From assembly GCA_036971715.1 (NCBI GenBank), contig JAVHJL010000005.1, forward strand, positions 2,108,001 to 2,172,000: 64,000 nt of DNA, given 5' to 3'. Each line of letters opens with the position of its first letter. Position 1 is the stretch's first letter. Made by a program: the position numbers and the translations under genes. The notes beneath the pieces were generated by a model that was not told the DNA's origin, searched no databases, and was given only the letters and a program-made list of their open reading frames with translations. Of this stretch, positions 22,943 to 34,691 are shown in pieces. This DNA comes from Arthrobotrys musiformis. Taxonomy: Eukaryota > Ascomycota > Orbiliomycetes > Orbiliales > Orbiliaceae.

Positions 22943-25089
22943 GGCTGCTGGTGGGACGTGTGTTAACTGGCGATATCTTAGCATAAACGTCCTATAAATA
23001 TCGATCGACTATATAAAGTAGTGAAAGTGCGGTTTGCTAGATTGAATACCTTGGGAACTCTGGAACGGATCAAATGGCAACTTGACAGAGTAATCTATCT
23101 TCAGTATGGACCGAGTGGGCTGGAGTACAAATTTGGCTGAAAGGAAATTTGCCGAGGGCGTCCAGCAGTTAAATAAATTTGGGGTAGACTTTCAAGTTGT
23201 ACTCCTTTGGGATAGACTGAGAACGAGGCTAGCTGGGGCCCCAGACTTTAGTACTGATTTCTAGGCGAATACAGCACAGTCAAGAGGGCCCAAAAATGGA
23301 GGTTACTTTGAACTACTTCGCTCTCCAAAGGTCGAACTTGCACGTATGTCCGGGTGGAAAAAGCCGGATCTCGATGGCTGTTGCTGGGAACCTCTCATAG
23401 GTCGACGCCGCACATAATCTGGAACGGATTGGCCGAGTCGAGCTCGGGGCATTTTCGATTTCAGTTTGTGATACGTCACAAAAGATTCACATTTATTCGA
23501 CCCAGAATATGCCTCACAGGTTGTCGACGAAAATACCAAACCCAACCTCTTCTTTTAATTGAATGTAACCAAGGAGTGTATTTGTCTATCCCTTGGAGGC
23601 CTACATGCAGATGACTACGGCCGTCAATTGCAACTGACGCTTGCCGCGCGATCATCAGAGGTCAGTGCAATTGCAGGGGGGGCTTGCAGATGCGACTGCG
23701 GCGAGAATATATGCTCAATTGGTTGCAGCTCTATGATCCAACTTACATCTGCGTGATGACGAGTGCTGAAGCAAATCAGCAATGTTCCAACCAACTTGCA
23801 ACAGCTCAGAGGGTCCAACATTGCCGAATGCATGGTTCATCCCTCACTGAAAAGCTGCACCGGAGCGTGATGCAGCTGCGGGCGGGATAGGTCCAGACAA
23901 TTCGACATTAAGTAAGGAACAATCCTGGCTTTTCTACGATATCGACACCAATAGCGAAGAACTGGATACATGCACGGTTACACGGGCTTAGGGAGCTTTG
24001 GAAGCTCAGAACCCCACCCCTGTGTTTCAGCTGTAACTAACAGGATGCAAGATCTCTCGATCGGAGGTTGTTCATTCCATTGGCTGCAACCGAACTCGGA
24101 AAATTCAAAATCGGAATTAGCCCGTCTTTATTCGTGCCGTCCCGCCCTCGCTTATCGCACCCTGCCACGAAACGGGAGCCTTCTGATCAAGAACCCGAGG
24201 AATGTGGTGACTTTGTGTAGCCAGCCGGGGTGTCACATACTTGGCATTTCGTTTTAATTGGTAGTAGGTAGCTGTGTGTCTATCAAACTCCGTAATGGTC
24301 CTGAAATAGCATATCTGCGTCGCGATTCATGCATATCAGCAACTTGGGATGTTATACTGCGTCTTAAGTACGACTGCAACCTACGAGCGCGACAAAGTGC
24401 GGGGAAGGGGCTTCCAATTTGGGTAAAGAGGAACCTAGGGACCCGACAATCATGCAACGATCCAGACCATTGAATCGGCACGAATTGATACGGCTAGACA
24501 GGATAGATGGATACGCGCATGCAGGGCTTAGCTTAGCTTGGGTAGCATGGATTTTGGAATTCGAAAGGGTACATGCACATACATGCAATCACGGAAAACT
24601 CCAGAGATACCGTGCCTAAGTTTTGAACGAATTGATAGTATGGATTCAAACCCCTTGCCAACATACAGCTGTAATAACATGTTAGAATGACTGATGTGCC
24701 CCTTTGTACGTTTGCAACCTACCATCCGGCCTGATCGAGACGTCGGAGGGTTAGAAGCAAAATTGGCTCTTGCATATGCTTATGGACCCGATTATTGGAC
24801 GAGGAGAGGATGGCATACCTCGCGAGCTCGACCTCACCAACCTTCCGAATATCAATCCACCGCAATTGGCCCTACGTGTTCGATCCTTAACATAGTATAC
24901 GCGAGTATAGTATACAATACTGTACTGTGTGACGTCGACCAACAGTCTCCTCGTAGATGGATCAATGAATATATATAAGTACGGTGGATCAGCCATTCTT
25001 CACTCTTTTTTTTCTTCACTCACCATACAAGTCCTCAGTCCACCTCCTCTCGATCTTGTACTCTCTACGGTTTTGTTGTATCCACCACT
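22943..25089. other. Intergenic upstream of the adhesin
   Basis: 2.1 kb between divergent starts without a supportable gene. It contains a TATA-like box near 24972 and a C/T-rich leader (25001-25065) before the adhesin ATG. Several short frames on both strands are judged chance. Confidence 0.5.
24972..24978 (+). promoter_or_regulatory. TATA-like box of the GLEYA adhesin gene
   Basis: TATATAA lies 118 bp before the ATG at 25090 and is followed by a pyrimidine-rich leader. Called on position and consensus. Confidence 0.5.
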
Positions 25090-26955
25090 ATGACGAAGTT
25101 TAGTACCCTGTCGCCCGCGAGGGCACTGTTGATGCTATACTTTGCGACAGCTACATTGTCGCAACCGGGTTGGCAGCCCGGCGGCCAATCTGGGGGTGTT
25201 GCCGGCGGCTGGCAACCAGGTGGGCAGCAACAGCCAATTGGAGGCGGTGGCGGTTGGCAGCCTGGCCAGCAACAAGGAGCAACTGGTGGAGCGGTTGGCT
25301 GGCAACCAGGACAGCAGCAGCAACCACCAGCCCAACAGCAACCCTGGCAACCGCCAGTTCAGCAGCCACCGGTACAGCAGCAACCGCCAGTTCAGCAACC
25401 ACCAGTCCAGCAGCCACCGGCCCAGCAGCAACCACCAGTCCAGCAGCAACCACCCGTCCAGCAACCGCCAGTCCAGCAACAGCCACCCGTCCAGCAACCA
25501 CCCGTCCAGCAACAACCACCGGTTCAACAACAGCCACCGGTTCAGCAACAGCCACCAGTCCAACAGCAGCCACCAACCGGTGGCCCTATCACGCTTCCTG
25601 GAACATACAACCCTTCTGGAAATGTTCATAACACTGCGATCTGTGGCCAGAACAATCTCCAGACTTATAATGCTCCCGATGGAAGCTACTTTATGCTCAA
25701 GTGCAATACTCACTACTGGACCAAGACTCTGGAATCTACAAAGGCCGATACCTTGCAAGAGTGTATTAATAAGTGTTCCGCAAAGGCCGGCTGCAAAGCC
25801 GTGAACTATGATGCCCCCAACGGCAAAGGCTGCTACCTCATGGGCGAGGGCGGGCTCGGCACCGGTGCTGTTGACTGCCCGAATCACCACTACGCCTTTA
25901 TCGTTGATCCTCCAACCCAGCCTGCACCCGATGATATGACTGTTTTGTGCTCTACTGAATGCCCATACGCCAATCATAATACCTTCAATAGCATCTTCGG
26001 GACTGCCTTCCGTATCGTCTGTGACCGTCGCCATGCAACTCCACATATCTTGTCTGAGGGACACGCCTCTTTCAAGGACTGCATCAACGCTTGTGCCGGA
26101 ATCAATGGATGTGACAGCGTTGACTATCACGAACGAAGCAAGACATGCTACTATTCCAATCATAAGGGTTATCCACCAGTGGAAGCTAAGGGATACAGCA
26201 GCGCTTGGAATGTTGGCTGTGCAAACGCCTGTGGTGGTGGTTGTGGCTGTGGCGGAAATTCTGGAGCTGTTCCTCAGATTCCAGTCCAGAAGGGACCTCT
26301 CAAGCCTGATACCTCTTGTGGAAACGTCGGAATGCAACATTATGCCTCTCCAAACACCGACGCTAGTGGAAACAAGGTCACTGATATCGCCAACTTCGAC
26401 CCTACTGTATTGAAGCGACGTGACCCGACGACCGCTGGCCAGACTCCTGGCAACCCATCCTATTACCGATACGGAACTAACACTAAGGTTGGCTTCAGCA
26501 ATGCTCAAACAAACCCCGTTGACATCTACGGAACCCCACAAGATTTCGGTCAATATGCCGACCTCGTCGCTATCAACCATCGTGCTTACATCTTCGCCCC
26601 AGAAGACGGCACTTATACCTTCACCCTTCCATCCAGCGATGATATCACTCTTCTATGGGTTGGTGCCAAGGCCTACTCCGGCTGGAACCGTGGAAACGCT
26701 GATATCATTCAACAATTCGTCGCATCTGGTGGTAACTCGGTTGTATTCAGAACTGATCTTAAGAAGGGAACATATACACCCATCCGTATCGCCTGGGCTA
26801 ACCGTGGTGGCGCTGGTAACTTCAAGCTTAGAATCGTTGCTCCAGATGGATCCGTTCTCCTCGCTGAAGACAGTGAGTCGAACGACTACATTGTTCAATA
26901 CTCTTGTGACGGATATTCTGGACCCAAATACCCACAGTGGGGATTCGAGACCTAA
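25090..26955 (+). CDS. Secreted GLEYA adhesin with Pro/Gln stalk and two apple-like modules
   Basis: A single exon, 621 residues. A signal peptide covers about residues 1-25. Residues 26-86 are Gly/Gln-rich with repeated GWQPGGQ or GWQPGQQ. Residues 87-161 are an almost pure PPVQQ stalk. Two cysteine-rich modules follow (about 180-280 and 284-380), each with spacing like PAN/apple domains (QECINKCSAKAGCKAVNYD; KDCINACAGINGCDSVDYH), then a Cys-Gly patch. The C-terminal half (about 458-615) is a GLEYA domain (PF10528), related to flocculin and epithelial adhesin lectin domains, with the paired acidic residues Asp517-Asp518 before ITLLWVG that in such lectins bind calcium and sugar. No GPI signal is visible, so it may be released or held by the wall non-covalently. 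GLEYA proteins are abundant in nematode-trapping fungi. Confidence 0.9.
   Translation: MTKFSTLSPARALLMLYFATATLSQPGWQPGGQSGGVAGGWQPGGQQQPIGGGGGWQPGQQQGATGGAVGWQPGQQQQPPAQQQPWQPPVQQPPVQQQPPVQQPPVQQPPAQQQPPVQQQPPVQQPPVQQQPPVQQPPVQQQPPVQQQPPVQQQPPVQQQPPTGGPITLPGTYNPSGNVHNTAICGQNNLQTYNAPDGSYFMLKCNTHYWTKTLESTKADTLQECINKCSAKAGCKAVNYDAPNGKGCYLMGEGGLGTGAVDCPNHHYAFIVDPPTQPAPDDMTVLCSTECPYANHNTFNSIFGTAFRIVCDRRHATPHILSEGHASFKDCINACAGINGCDSVDYHERSKTCYYSNHKGYPPVEAKGYSSAWNVGCANACGGGCGCGGNSGAVPQIPVQKGPLKPDTSCGNVGMQHYASPNTDASGNKVTDIANFDPTVLKRRDPTTAGQTPGNPSYYRYGTNTKVGFSNAQTNPVDIYGTPQDFGQYADLVAINHRAYIFAPEDGTYTFTLPSSDDITLLWVGAKAYSGWNRGNADIIQQFVASGGNSVVFRTDLKKGTYTPIRIAWANRGGAGNFKLRIVAPDGSVLLAEDSESNDYIVQYSCDGYSGPKYPQWGFET
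25348..25572 (+). repeat. In-frame CCA/CAG-rich repeat encoding a PPVQQ stalk
   Basis: About fourteen degenerate units of 15-18 bp encode PPVQQ or PPVQQQ (with occasional PPAQQ). Codon variation between units (CCA/CCG/CCC, GTC/GTT) shows the amino-acid pattern is kept while the DNA drifts. Confidence 0.85.
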
Positions 26956-28483
26956 AAGATTGAATTTCCCGAAACATGAATTTTATTTCATCTTGATAAT
27001 GTACCTAATGGATGTACGAAGACGGAGAGGAGCAAAAATTTAGGCGGGTGGATGGGAGATTTGTGTAGCTAGGCCAAATTTTGATATTCGCATCTTAAGC
27101 AATTGAATTGAAAGCGTTCTTTTTTTTTGGTATGAAGATCTCTTTGGGCTCGTAATACACGTACGTTTTACACACGAATAATCGTAGCTAACCTGTGTGA
27201 CTCAATTAATTCCACTCGATTATATATATATATCATCACCATTGGGAGAGCCTAAATTCGACCATGCGTGGAGTTTCCATGTAAATGAATTTAGGAAGAA
27301 GAATGGGGATTGAAACTATGTAAGCCAAGCCCATTGCACATAAACTGAATGTTTTCTTTGACTCCTATGACACTCCTGATGCTATGCATGTTCCACCAAA
27401 ATGGCATGGGTAAATAACCTATTGGCCGGGTTAGTTTAGACGTTTGTGGTAAAGTTTTCCGTGATTTTTTACTTTGAGGGTTGAATCTTGGATATTCGCA
27501 TACAATTCTGGTAGACGGCTAGTAATAAAGAAAAAGAGATGGTTGGTCTTGACTTAAGGTTTGCGCATTGGGGATTCATTGTACTCCCAGCCTGGTGTAA
27601 CAATGTAAGGTGAAACCTTGTCAGAACGTTCCTGGGACAGGGTTTACTCCAGTAATTGTACCACCTTGTGCTATTGACGGTTTTGCGAGTGCGATTTTTG
27701 TGTTTCTGGCTTGCTGGAAGCGTATGCAACAATTACAAGGGGATATGAACCGAGCTGCTTAATTTTGGGGCGGAACGAGGAAAGCGGGAAGAAAAACCAA
27801 AGTTGGGTTCTTTGCGAATTTGAGGCCAAAGCTTCAAAGACGGCAGACGACGAGGAAGTGCCCCTTGACCTTAAAACCTAGGGTAACCAGTGTGATGGTA
27901 GGTTTCTCGGATTGAACGTTTCAAAAAAAAAAAAAAGGTTGTAGCGCTAGCTCAAGGCCTTCTTTCTGAAAGGTTCTACGACCGCGGAAATACCGGGTAC
28001 TGACTGGTTTTGGAATAGATTCTTGATTAATCGTCAACTTTTGAGTCTTTGTGTGGGGAATATTACAAAGGGCATCAATGCCGTTTCATGCTAGGTAGCC
28101 TAAGTTAATTGATCAAGTGATGCTAGTTATACGAAAGTATTTAATTACTACCGTACCGGAAGCTGGGCTAAGTTCAATTGATATCACGCATGCAATTGCA
28201 ATTGTTTGGTAACCGGTGAGGCTATAGAGTTTTAGTGGGACTTAGTACTCTGCGTTCTTTCACCTTCGATTCTTTGGCGCTTAATATCTTCCCGATATCC
28301 TGAATTGAGGTTGATTACGCCTATGCCTATGCCCTTAGCTGTGGTAAATTCCGTCTGAAAAGTTTATAGCTCCTGTCAAACTAGTGCCCCCTTTTGACAC
28401 GAATTCCCATTTCTCTTAGCTTAGATACATGGAATAACTCCTAGCGGAAACACCAGTTCCACGACAAATTCGGCTTTTCCCCT
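26956..28483. other. Convergent intergenic region
   Basis: Lies between the 3' ends of the adhesin (+) and the NmrA-like gene (-). It has a TA dinucleotide run at about 27222-27233 and a 13-base A run near 27924. No gene is supportable. Confidence 0.5.
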
Positions 28484-29518
28484 TTACTCGTACTTGACAG
28501 CGGTTTTTTCGTACTCTACTGCCCCCTTTGTACATTCCTCGAAGTCTTCTTGTGGCAGGTTGAATAATTTGTTCTGAATAGTCGGCATGACAGCGTCCTG
28601 GGTGGGGAAAAATGATCTCGTATACATGGCCATGGCAAATCCGTTCCAGTCACCTTGCGTCCGTAGCATTTGGACGCCGCGGTCGTATCTTTCCTTATGT
28701 TTCTCATTTTTAATCTTCCAATCAGCGTCCGTCGTGCCGGTAACCTTCTTGATTTCCTCGAACATATCATTTTGGCTGACTCGGAAGGACTCGACGCAGA
28801 CGGATTTGTTGAAGAAGCTGCTGATTGTGGGTTCTCTGTCATCGGCGGATTCGGGGTAAAGTTTGAGGCTGAGCAGGCCGGCAGTCCCACGGCCAACTTG
28901 GTCCCAAGTTGAGGTGCTGATTTTGACGTTGCCATCATCGATACGAGTGAACTCCCTCTTCTCTATTTCAAACCCATATCGGACATCGCCGCCACCAAGG
29001 CTGAATTCGTACCAGAAGCCACCGCATACCCCAATGAATGGGATACCCTTGGTCTGGCAGTATTCTCTCACTTTAATAACTCTCTCTCCGATAAGCATGT
29101 CGTAGAGGAGTTGTGGGTTCCTTTCAGAATCGTAACCCCATTCGTTCGGAATTACGAACTTGACACCAGCTTCCTTGGCGGCATCGATCAGTTTGGTCTG
29201 AGTATCTGGTGGCGCAGCTACAGACATTGTGATGACAAGCACGTCTTGACCACGAAGGCCTTCGACCAGGGAGGAAGTATCATTGTAGTCAACGATCTTT
29301 GAGACAACACCAGCAGGGAGTTTTGCCTTGCTGTCGGCGCGAGTAATTGCGGTGACTGTATGCTTTCCACTTTTGACTAGTTCTTGGGCAACATATTTCC
29401 CCTGGTTTCCACCTGCCTATACCAAATATTAGTTCAAGAGCATCCAACGTTTGGTGGATAAATAGGGAAACTTTACTCCGACGAGAGCGACGTTATATGC
29501 GTAGTTGGAGGAAGACAT
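28484..29518 (-). CDS. NmrA-like NAD(P)-binding protein
   Basis: Two exons, 29518-29477 and 29416-28484, give 324 residues. The junction restores the Rossmann motif VALVGAGGNQGKYVAQELV (GxGGNxG, residues 10-19), which fixes the acceptor at GGTATAG rather than the AG four bases later. Other NmrA/isoflavone-reductase features are TRADSKAKLP after the second strand, VLVITMSV near residue 79, and FVIPNEWGYDSE (about 105-116), where many relatives have a FxPSEWG motif. Members bind NADP(H) and either reduce small molecules or act as redox sensors of nitrogen regulation. Substrate cannot be told from the sequence. There is no signal peptide, so it is cytosolic. The start is unambiguous: the ATG sits next to MSSSNYAYN and the family motif. 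Confidence 0.88.
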
Positions 29519-31375
29519 GGTGTTGGATTTTGTGGAAATTAATGTGTTGTTATAGATGTGCAGTCTTGACACTATAGTGCACCAGAGATATCTTGAGATA
29601 ATATATGTCTTTTGATCAATTAATTGATGATGGCTTAGAAAGATGCTGCTTTGAATAATACCATACGGCTGTCTAGTTCTTGCAATTTATAGGTTCTCAC
29701 TGACAATAGATTCTAGAGGTAGAGACCTTACCGCCTGCGGATTTTCCAAAGTTTAAGTCCGGGGCACAACCGCATTTGATACATAGAACGGAAATCAAGC
29801 CCGAAAAAATTACTCAATACGGATGCCTTGTCGTCCGCAGGGTTTAATAATTATCGCCGACACACTAAATCGGTCATAATGGTATTTTTTAGGGTTACGC
29901 GTTCGAACTTTGAATACTATCCGAAGCCTCAGGGCGGCGTTGAATTATTTTTTGACCGATCCACAGGTCCGCGTTTGTGCATGGAGCGAGCAGCGTCATC
30001 AGAGGGGTACATACATTACATACAATTCCCTCTCGGGACGGAAATAACCGAGCATGCCTTGGCTTTGTTCCGACCAGCTGCTAGCGAATCACCCAAGCTA
30101 ACGTAGGTACACGAAATGTTTTAGCTGGCTGACAGAATCCAAACCCAGGGCTTCTTTTTGAGCTCCGAGCGCCGATACCATGTATAAGTCAGGCAAGGAG
30201 GATTAATATTACCTATACGCGTGTGTAAACATATACATACGTGCGGAGTATTCTTTGGCTGCAAGGTAGTTGGCTAGTGTGGTATAGATGGGATTGTAGA
30301 AACAATTACTCGGCCGAGTGAAACCGTGATAGATGTTGTAGGAAGCTCGAAAGAGCCATTTTTTCATGACCGCGACCGCATTTCATGATCTAGGCCAGCT
30401 ATTGTAGCTCATGTGTTCGTCGGGATCGGATCCTATTTGGTCCGGAAATGCCTTTGTGACTCTCTAATCGATCATGGCCAATTCTCACAGCCTGAGCTGC
30501 AGCAGATCTTGAGCCCAGATAAATTCAAAAGGTAGATTAAGTTTTGGCGCTAACTTTAGAAAGGCGTCTTGGAGTCTCGATTAGGGATAGATGGATCAAA
30601 ATGCTGGCTTCGAAACGCTGCATGATGGAGTCCGGGCTCCTAACAACTGACTAAGCACAGTTGTTCCGGCGCTTTGAATTAGGCCGCGTGGTTTGAGTTT
30701 GACCGATCCACACCAATGTATGTACCGTGCGCGCATAGGCAACTATTCCAGGCGGTGCATATATATGTGTGTCATTGTGCGGAGCGGTCGCTATCTAATC
30801 TCCAAAAATATAGAACTTAACCTACATAAATTTTGACTGGGATATATATATGGAGTCAAAAGGTGGAGGGGATGGGCCTCGCTGAAAATTCACACGTACG
30901 TACAAGCAAAAAATATCTATTGTTCCCTACGCTGCTGCTAGGGTTGCGACACTATATATGGTTAATATGCGGCGCAAATTCGTCAATATCACGATTGCGC
31001 ATTGATGTATACTAGAATACTAATTTATTAGAATGTTTTGCGATGTTATTTCTATCTAATAAGGGTATTCACAAAACTAACGGGAAATAGATATATAGAC
31101 CGAGGGACACATGTATTATACAAGGGAAATTCTGACGATTATCTATCCGCAGTATATTTGATTTTATACATCTACGTCGTAAATGTTTGGACAAGTACAA
31201 TTGTACGAGGTTTTCCAAAAATGTGTTTTCTACAGGCACCATGACAAATCTGGGCATGTATTAAAACGCTGCAGTACGCCGTGCCCAAGACCAATGTTGA
31301 GTTAAACGCTGTTTCTAGCCCGCTATAAACCTGTATAAATATAAATTGTTGAATTTTTCCGCCAGAAAGTAGAAA
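29519..31375. other. Intergenic, no gene seen
   Basis: AT-rich sequence with short frames only. It marks the left margin of the gene-poor stretch that contains the secreted paralogue pair and the double zinc-cluster gene. Confidence 0.5.
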
Positions 31376-32759
31376 CTAGGTATTGGGGATGTTTCCGGAT
31401 ACGGGCTCATTGGAGCGCTCTGAGGAATGATTGTAATCGACTTGATCAGGACTCTTAAGTTCCCTTTTCCACAGAGAACTTCCAACACCGAATAAGGCCG
31501 CGTTTGGTAAAAACGGCCTGTACTCGCTGTCTAGTGCTCTTAACCTGGCGATGGTGTCCATCACTGAGTCTTCATCCTCATTCGGACCCGTCAAGTAGTA
31601 TGGTTCTTTCGTACCGGGGACAAGCTGGCGCGAACTAGGTCTAGGGGCCATGTAATTGGAATATTCGGCTTGTTCTAAGATCTCGTGCAGTCTCTGATTC
31701 GTGGGCCTGTTTATCATTCTACTGAGGGGTAAACCATGCTCGAGTTTGTATGCATAGTCTTCCCGACTACCTTTTAAGTATTTCCCACGGTAGCCTTTGT
31801 ACATTCGCCCGTAGTTCATGTAAAGGACGCCCCCGGTTCTACGGTCCGGGTCGTCGGCTCCGAGCGCAATGAACTCTTCACATTTGCAACCTTTAATTCC
31901 GCATCGCAGGAGACACCGCGTTAGTCCAAATTCGCAAATGCACAACAAACATATCATAGATGCAAGCAACCTTTTCAAATTTGCTGGGAAACGGGTGTTT
32001 TATTTTGCTTGAGCATTGACGTACCATATATTATCTCGCAAATATTAGCGGCCTCGTCGGTATTGCACGACTGGCTGAGAGGATTGGGAACAAGGCTCCA
32101 GACCTGCGTATTGTCTTCATTTGGTCTCGGGCCGTCTTCAGTTAAGGTTTCACAATCACATTCGGCGCATTTGAAAGCTTTACTCAAAATGTAATCAAGG
32201 ATAGCGTCACGGCCGTACGTCGCTTCGCTCAGAAACCAATCGGGAATTCTCTCTCAGGGTCAATTAAGCCGAGTTCATCTGCCTTAGTATACTTTTCCGG
32301 GGTGGTCAGGAGTGTGTCGCGCGCGCTATTGCAGACCACTCTTAAATCTGCCAAATAAAGCTCTTTGCTCCCTGCGCGGCTGGTGACACCTTCGGAATGG
32401 GGCGTCTGTGCCTTTTGCCCATTGATTTTATCCGCTGCGATCTGTTGATTCTCCTCCTCTTTTTGGATCGACTTCGCAACCTTCGGCTTTTTTGGGAAGG
32501 CTTTCACGTCCAAGGCGTTCATTCCAGGGATAGGCCGGGTGGCTGTAGGGGTCGAAGTCGAGATCGAAGTCGAGACCGAAGTCGAGGTAGCCTCTATTGC
32601 TTGTACCCCCATATCGGGGCTATTGGGTTCCAGTTGGTCCCGAGACTTGTCCCGAATGCTGGGCAATGCTGTGCCTGAAGAGAACCGCGCATACAGGGTC
32701 AAAAGAATAAACACGAATGCTATCCTCCCAATAAAACTACCAGAAGAATTTGAAACCAT
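31376..32759 (-). pseudogene. Secreted eight-cysteine preproprotein, copy A, with apparent one-base deletion
   Basis: Starts at the ATG 32757-32759. Coding sequence runs to 32025 (donor GTACGT) and resumes at 31890-31376. Residues 1 to about 31 are a signal peptide. A low-complexity Ser/Thr region and a basic region follow, then the conserved part. The frame breaks at 32239-32240: one base is missing relative to the Pro-Asn-Trp codons of paralogue B, after which the alignable chain (LSEATYG, then ILDYILSKAFKCAECDC) continues in another frame. Exon lengths total 1250 nt, one short of a multiple of three. A 59-nt intron could formally bypass the break but would need a poor donor and would delete the segment matching B. 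Motifs shared with B: C-x2-C-x-C, C-x8-C-x5-C-x-C, RTGG, GKYLKG, TKEPYYLTGP and a KR site near the C-terminus. The family is not recognised. It could be a pseudogene or a sequencing error. Confidence 0.7.
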
Positions 32760-34691
32760 ATTATGCCCTTTGGAAATGGGTGTTCAGAATGGAGTTAATA
32801 TCGTGCCCGCTGATAGATCTATGGAAGCAACGGTAGTTAGGCTGACATACCGGTATATCTTGAAAAGGGTTATCTAGAATATCGAATGGAGCACCCTGGT
32901 GGTCTGGGTACGAGACAAAGAATGGAGACTATTTGGATTTTTTTCAACGACAAAATTACATGGTAAATTCGTGGATATAAGAAGAGCAAAGCAGGCAGAG
33001 GGACAGGAACTTCTTTTTTTTTTTTGGGAAGAGTTTTTGAGAAACTTGAGGGGATGGTGTCGACCGATGCGCGTGCGAGTTAAAATCAAGGACAAAAGAG
33101 ACTCCACTCTTCGGCCAGCTCTGATTTACGAGGTAACTAGTCCCACTGATATATAGTTAGATACACCGATCAATTGATAGCATGGATACGTTACGCATCA
33201 AGGAGTGATTGAAGCTCGCAAGTTGTCAAGTCAGTAGAGTACACATATGTACATGTATGCAAGCCAAGAAGGCTTGATACATGCTTAGATACATGCTGTG
33301 CAACTAGCTATGAAACGGTAGCTCTAGTTACGTTTTCTAGACTCGATCTAAAGACCAACGTATATAGCATCCTGTTATATTCGCCCAAGTCTGTTGGAAA
33401 CCAGATTGTGCATTTCACACAACTACTTACTAAGATATTTAATAGTCGAAAATTCGAATCATGCAGTGATAGTCAAGGGAACGGTACCTTATGATTCACT
33501 AGATACGCGGATAGCTTACAGGTAATACAAAGCACGAGCCAATGTTGTTGCAATTTTTAGCTGCGGAAAGGGCCGCTGTTTTTTTTTTCCCTCCTTGTGT
33601 TAATTTAGAAGTTTTTATGCTAGCCACTAAATATGTCTTGAGATCATGATAAGATGCGTTTTCGTGGCAGGGAATGTGTATTTGTGATAGTATTCTAGCT
33701 ATATATATGAGGCAGCCTGCACTTTTGTTGTCCCTGCATATTGCATCGATATATCAGGGCGAACATATAGAAATGAGAAAATTGTGCATGTAGCGTAAGG
33801 ACATAGTTCGACCTTGAGTAGCTATAATTTACATACAGGAAGGTAATCTGAAACGTTGCCAACTGTATAGCTATGTTGGGTTACAGATTTGAATACTACA
33901 CCTTCAGGTAGTATATACTTGACGGCTCCTTGCACAATTACTGTGCCGGGAAAGGGGGCGTTATTGATATAGCATCAATACGGTATTGTGACTATAATGC
34001 GTATTAATAATTATTACAACGGTATTGGGAGCAAAAGACGCCATATAATTCGGATTACAATGGTATTCAAAAACACCCTTCTTCTGGCAGAGTAGACAGC
34101 ACACAGGTTTCTAATGGTGTTGTTGGCAACGTATACTACATGACCTTGTTGGCATCATGACCATGATACCCAACCTATATGAACATGAGCCGCTTTCGAA
34201 TTTTCGTTACGACCAGTCCGGGGATGTCTTGGGCCTTGCAATGCACTTGGGGCCATGGACAATAGTTGGAACGGCGAGCCCAAGGGGGTTTTACTCTTAA
34301 GATCTTAGTATAGATCCTAGCTGGCCTTGTACCAGACGTCACAAACAAGCCTTTGTTTGGATCCTAGCTAAATTAATTAATATAATGGCAGTTGGTCTGC
34401 AGCGAACCTCTTCTGTCACACATATATATAATACATGTACGTGTGTGAAATATTAGAAAGCAAAATGAATCCGAATGTGTCGATATCATGATACTAGCTT
34501 GTCTCCTGCGCAACAATATGCTAGTACCTCTTTATATAAATTTATATAAACTAAGCACTTATAATTACCTAATTAACTAATTGGAATGTCTAGGACTAAG
34601 CACTGGCTTAATCATGAACAGAAAAGAACCGTCTCTCTCGATGGTGTAGACGAATATTCGAATACACCTGCGATATGTATTTCCAAGAGCG
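32760..34691. other. Spacer between the two secreted paralogues
   Basis: About 1.9 kb, AT-rich, with no supportable gene. I looked for a further copy of the paralogue motifs (C-x-C-x-EF, GKYL-x-G) and saw none. Confidence 0.5.

Noticed and set aside
25135..26580. Long open frames on the opposite strand and in other frames of the adhesin gene
   Set aside because: They are produced by the Pro/Gln/Gly-biased codons of the real gene; they have no start context and give low-complexity products.
29828..30106. Plus-strand frame of 92 codons
   Set aside because: Isolated, with no splice partner or recognisable domain; upstream sequence does not look like a promoter.
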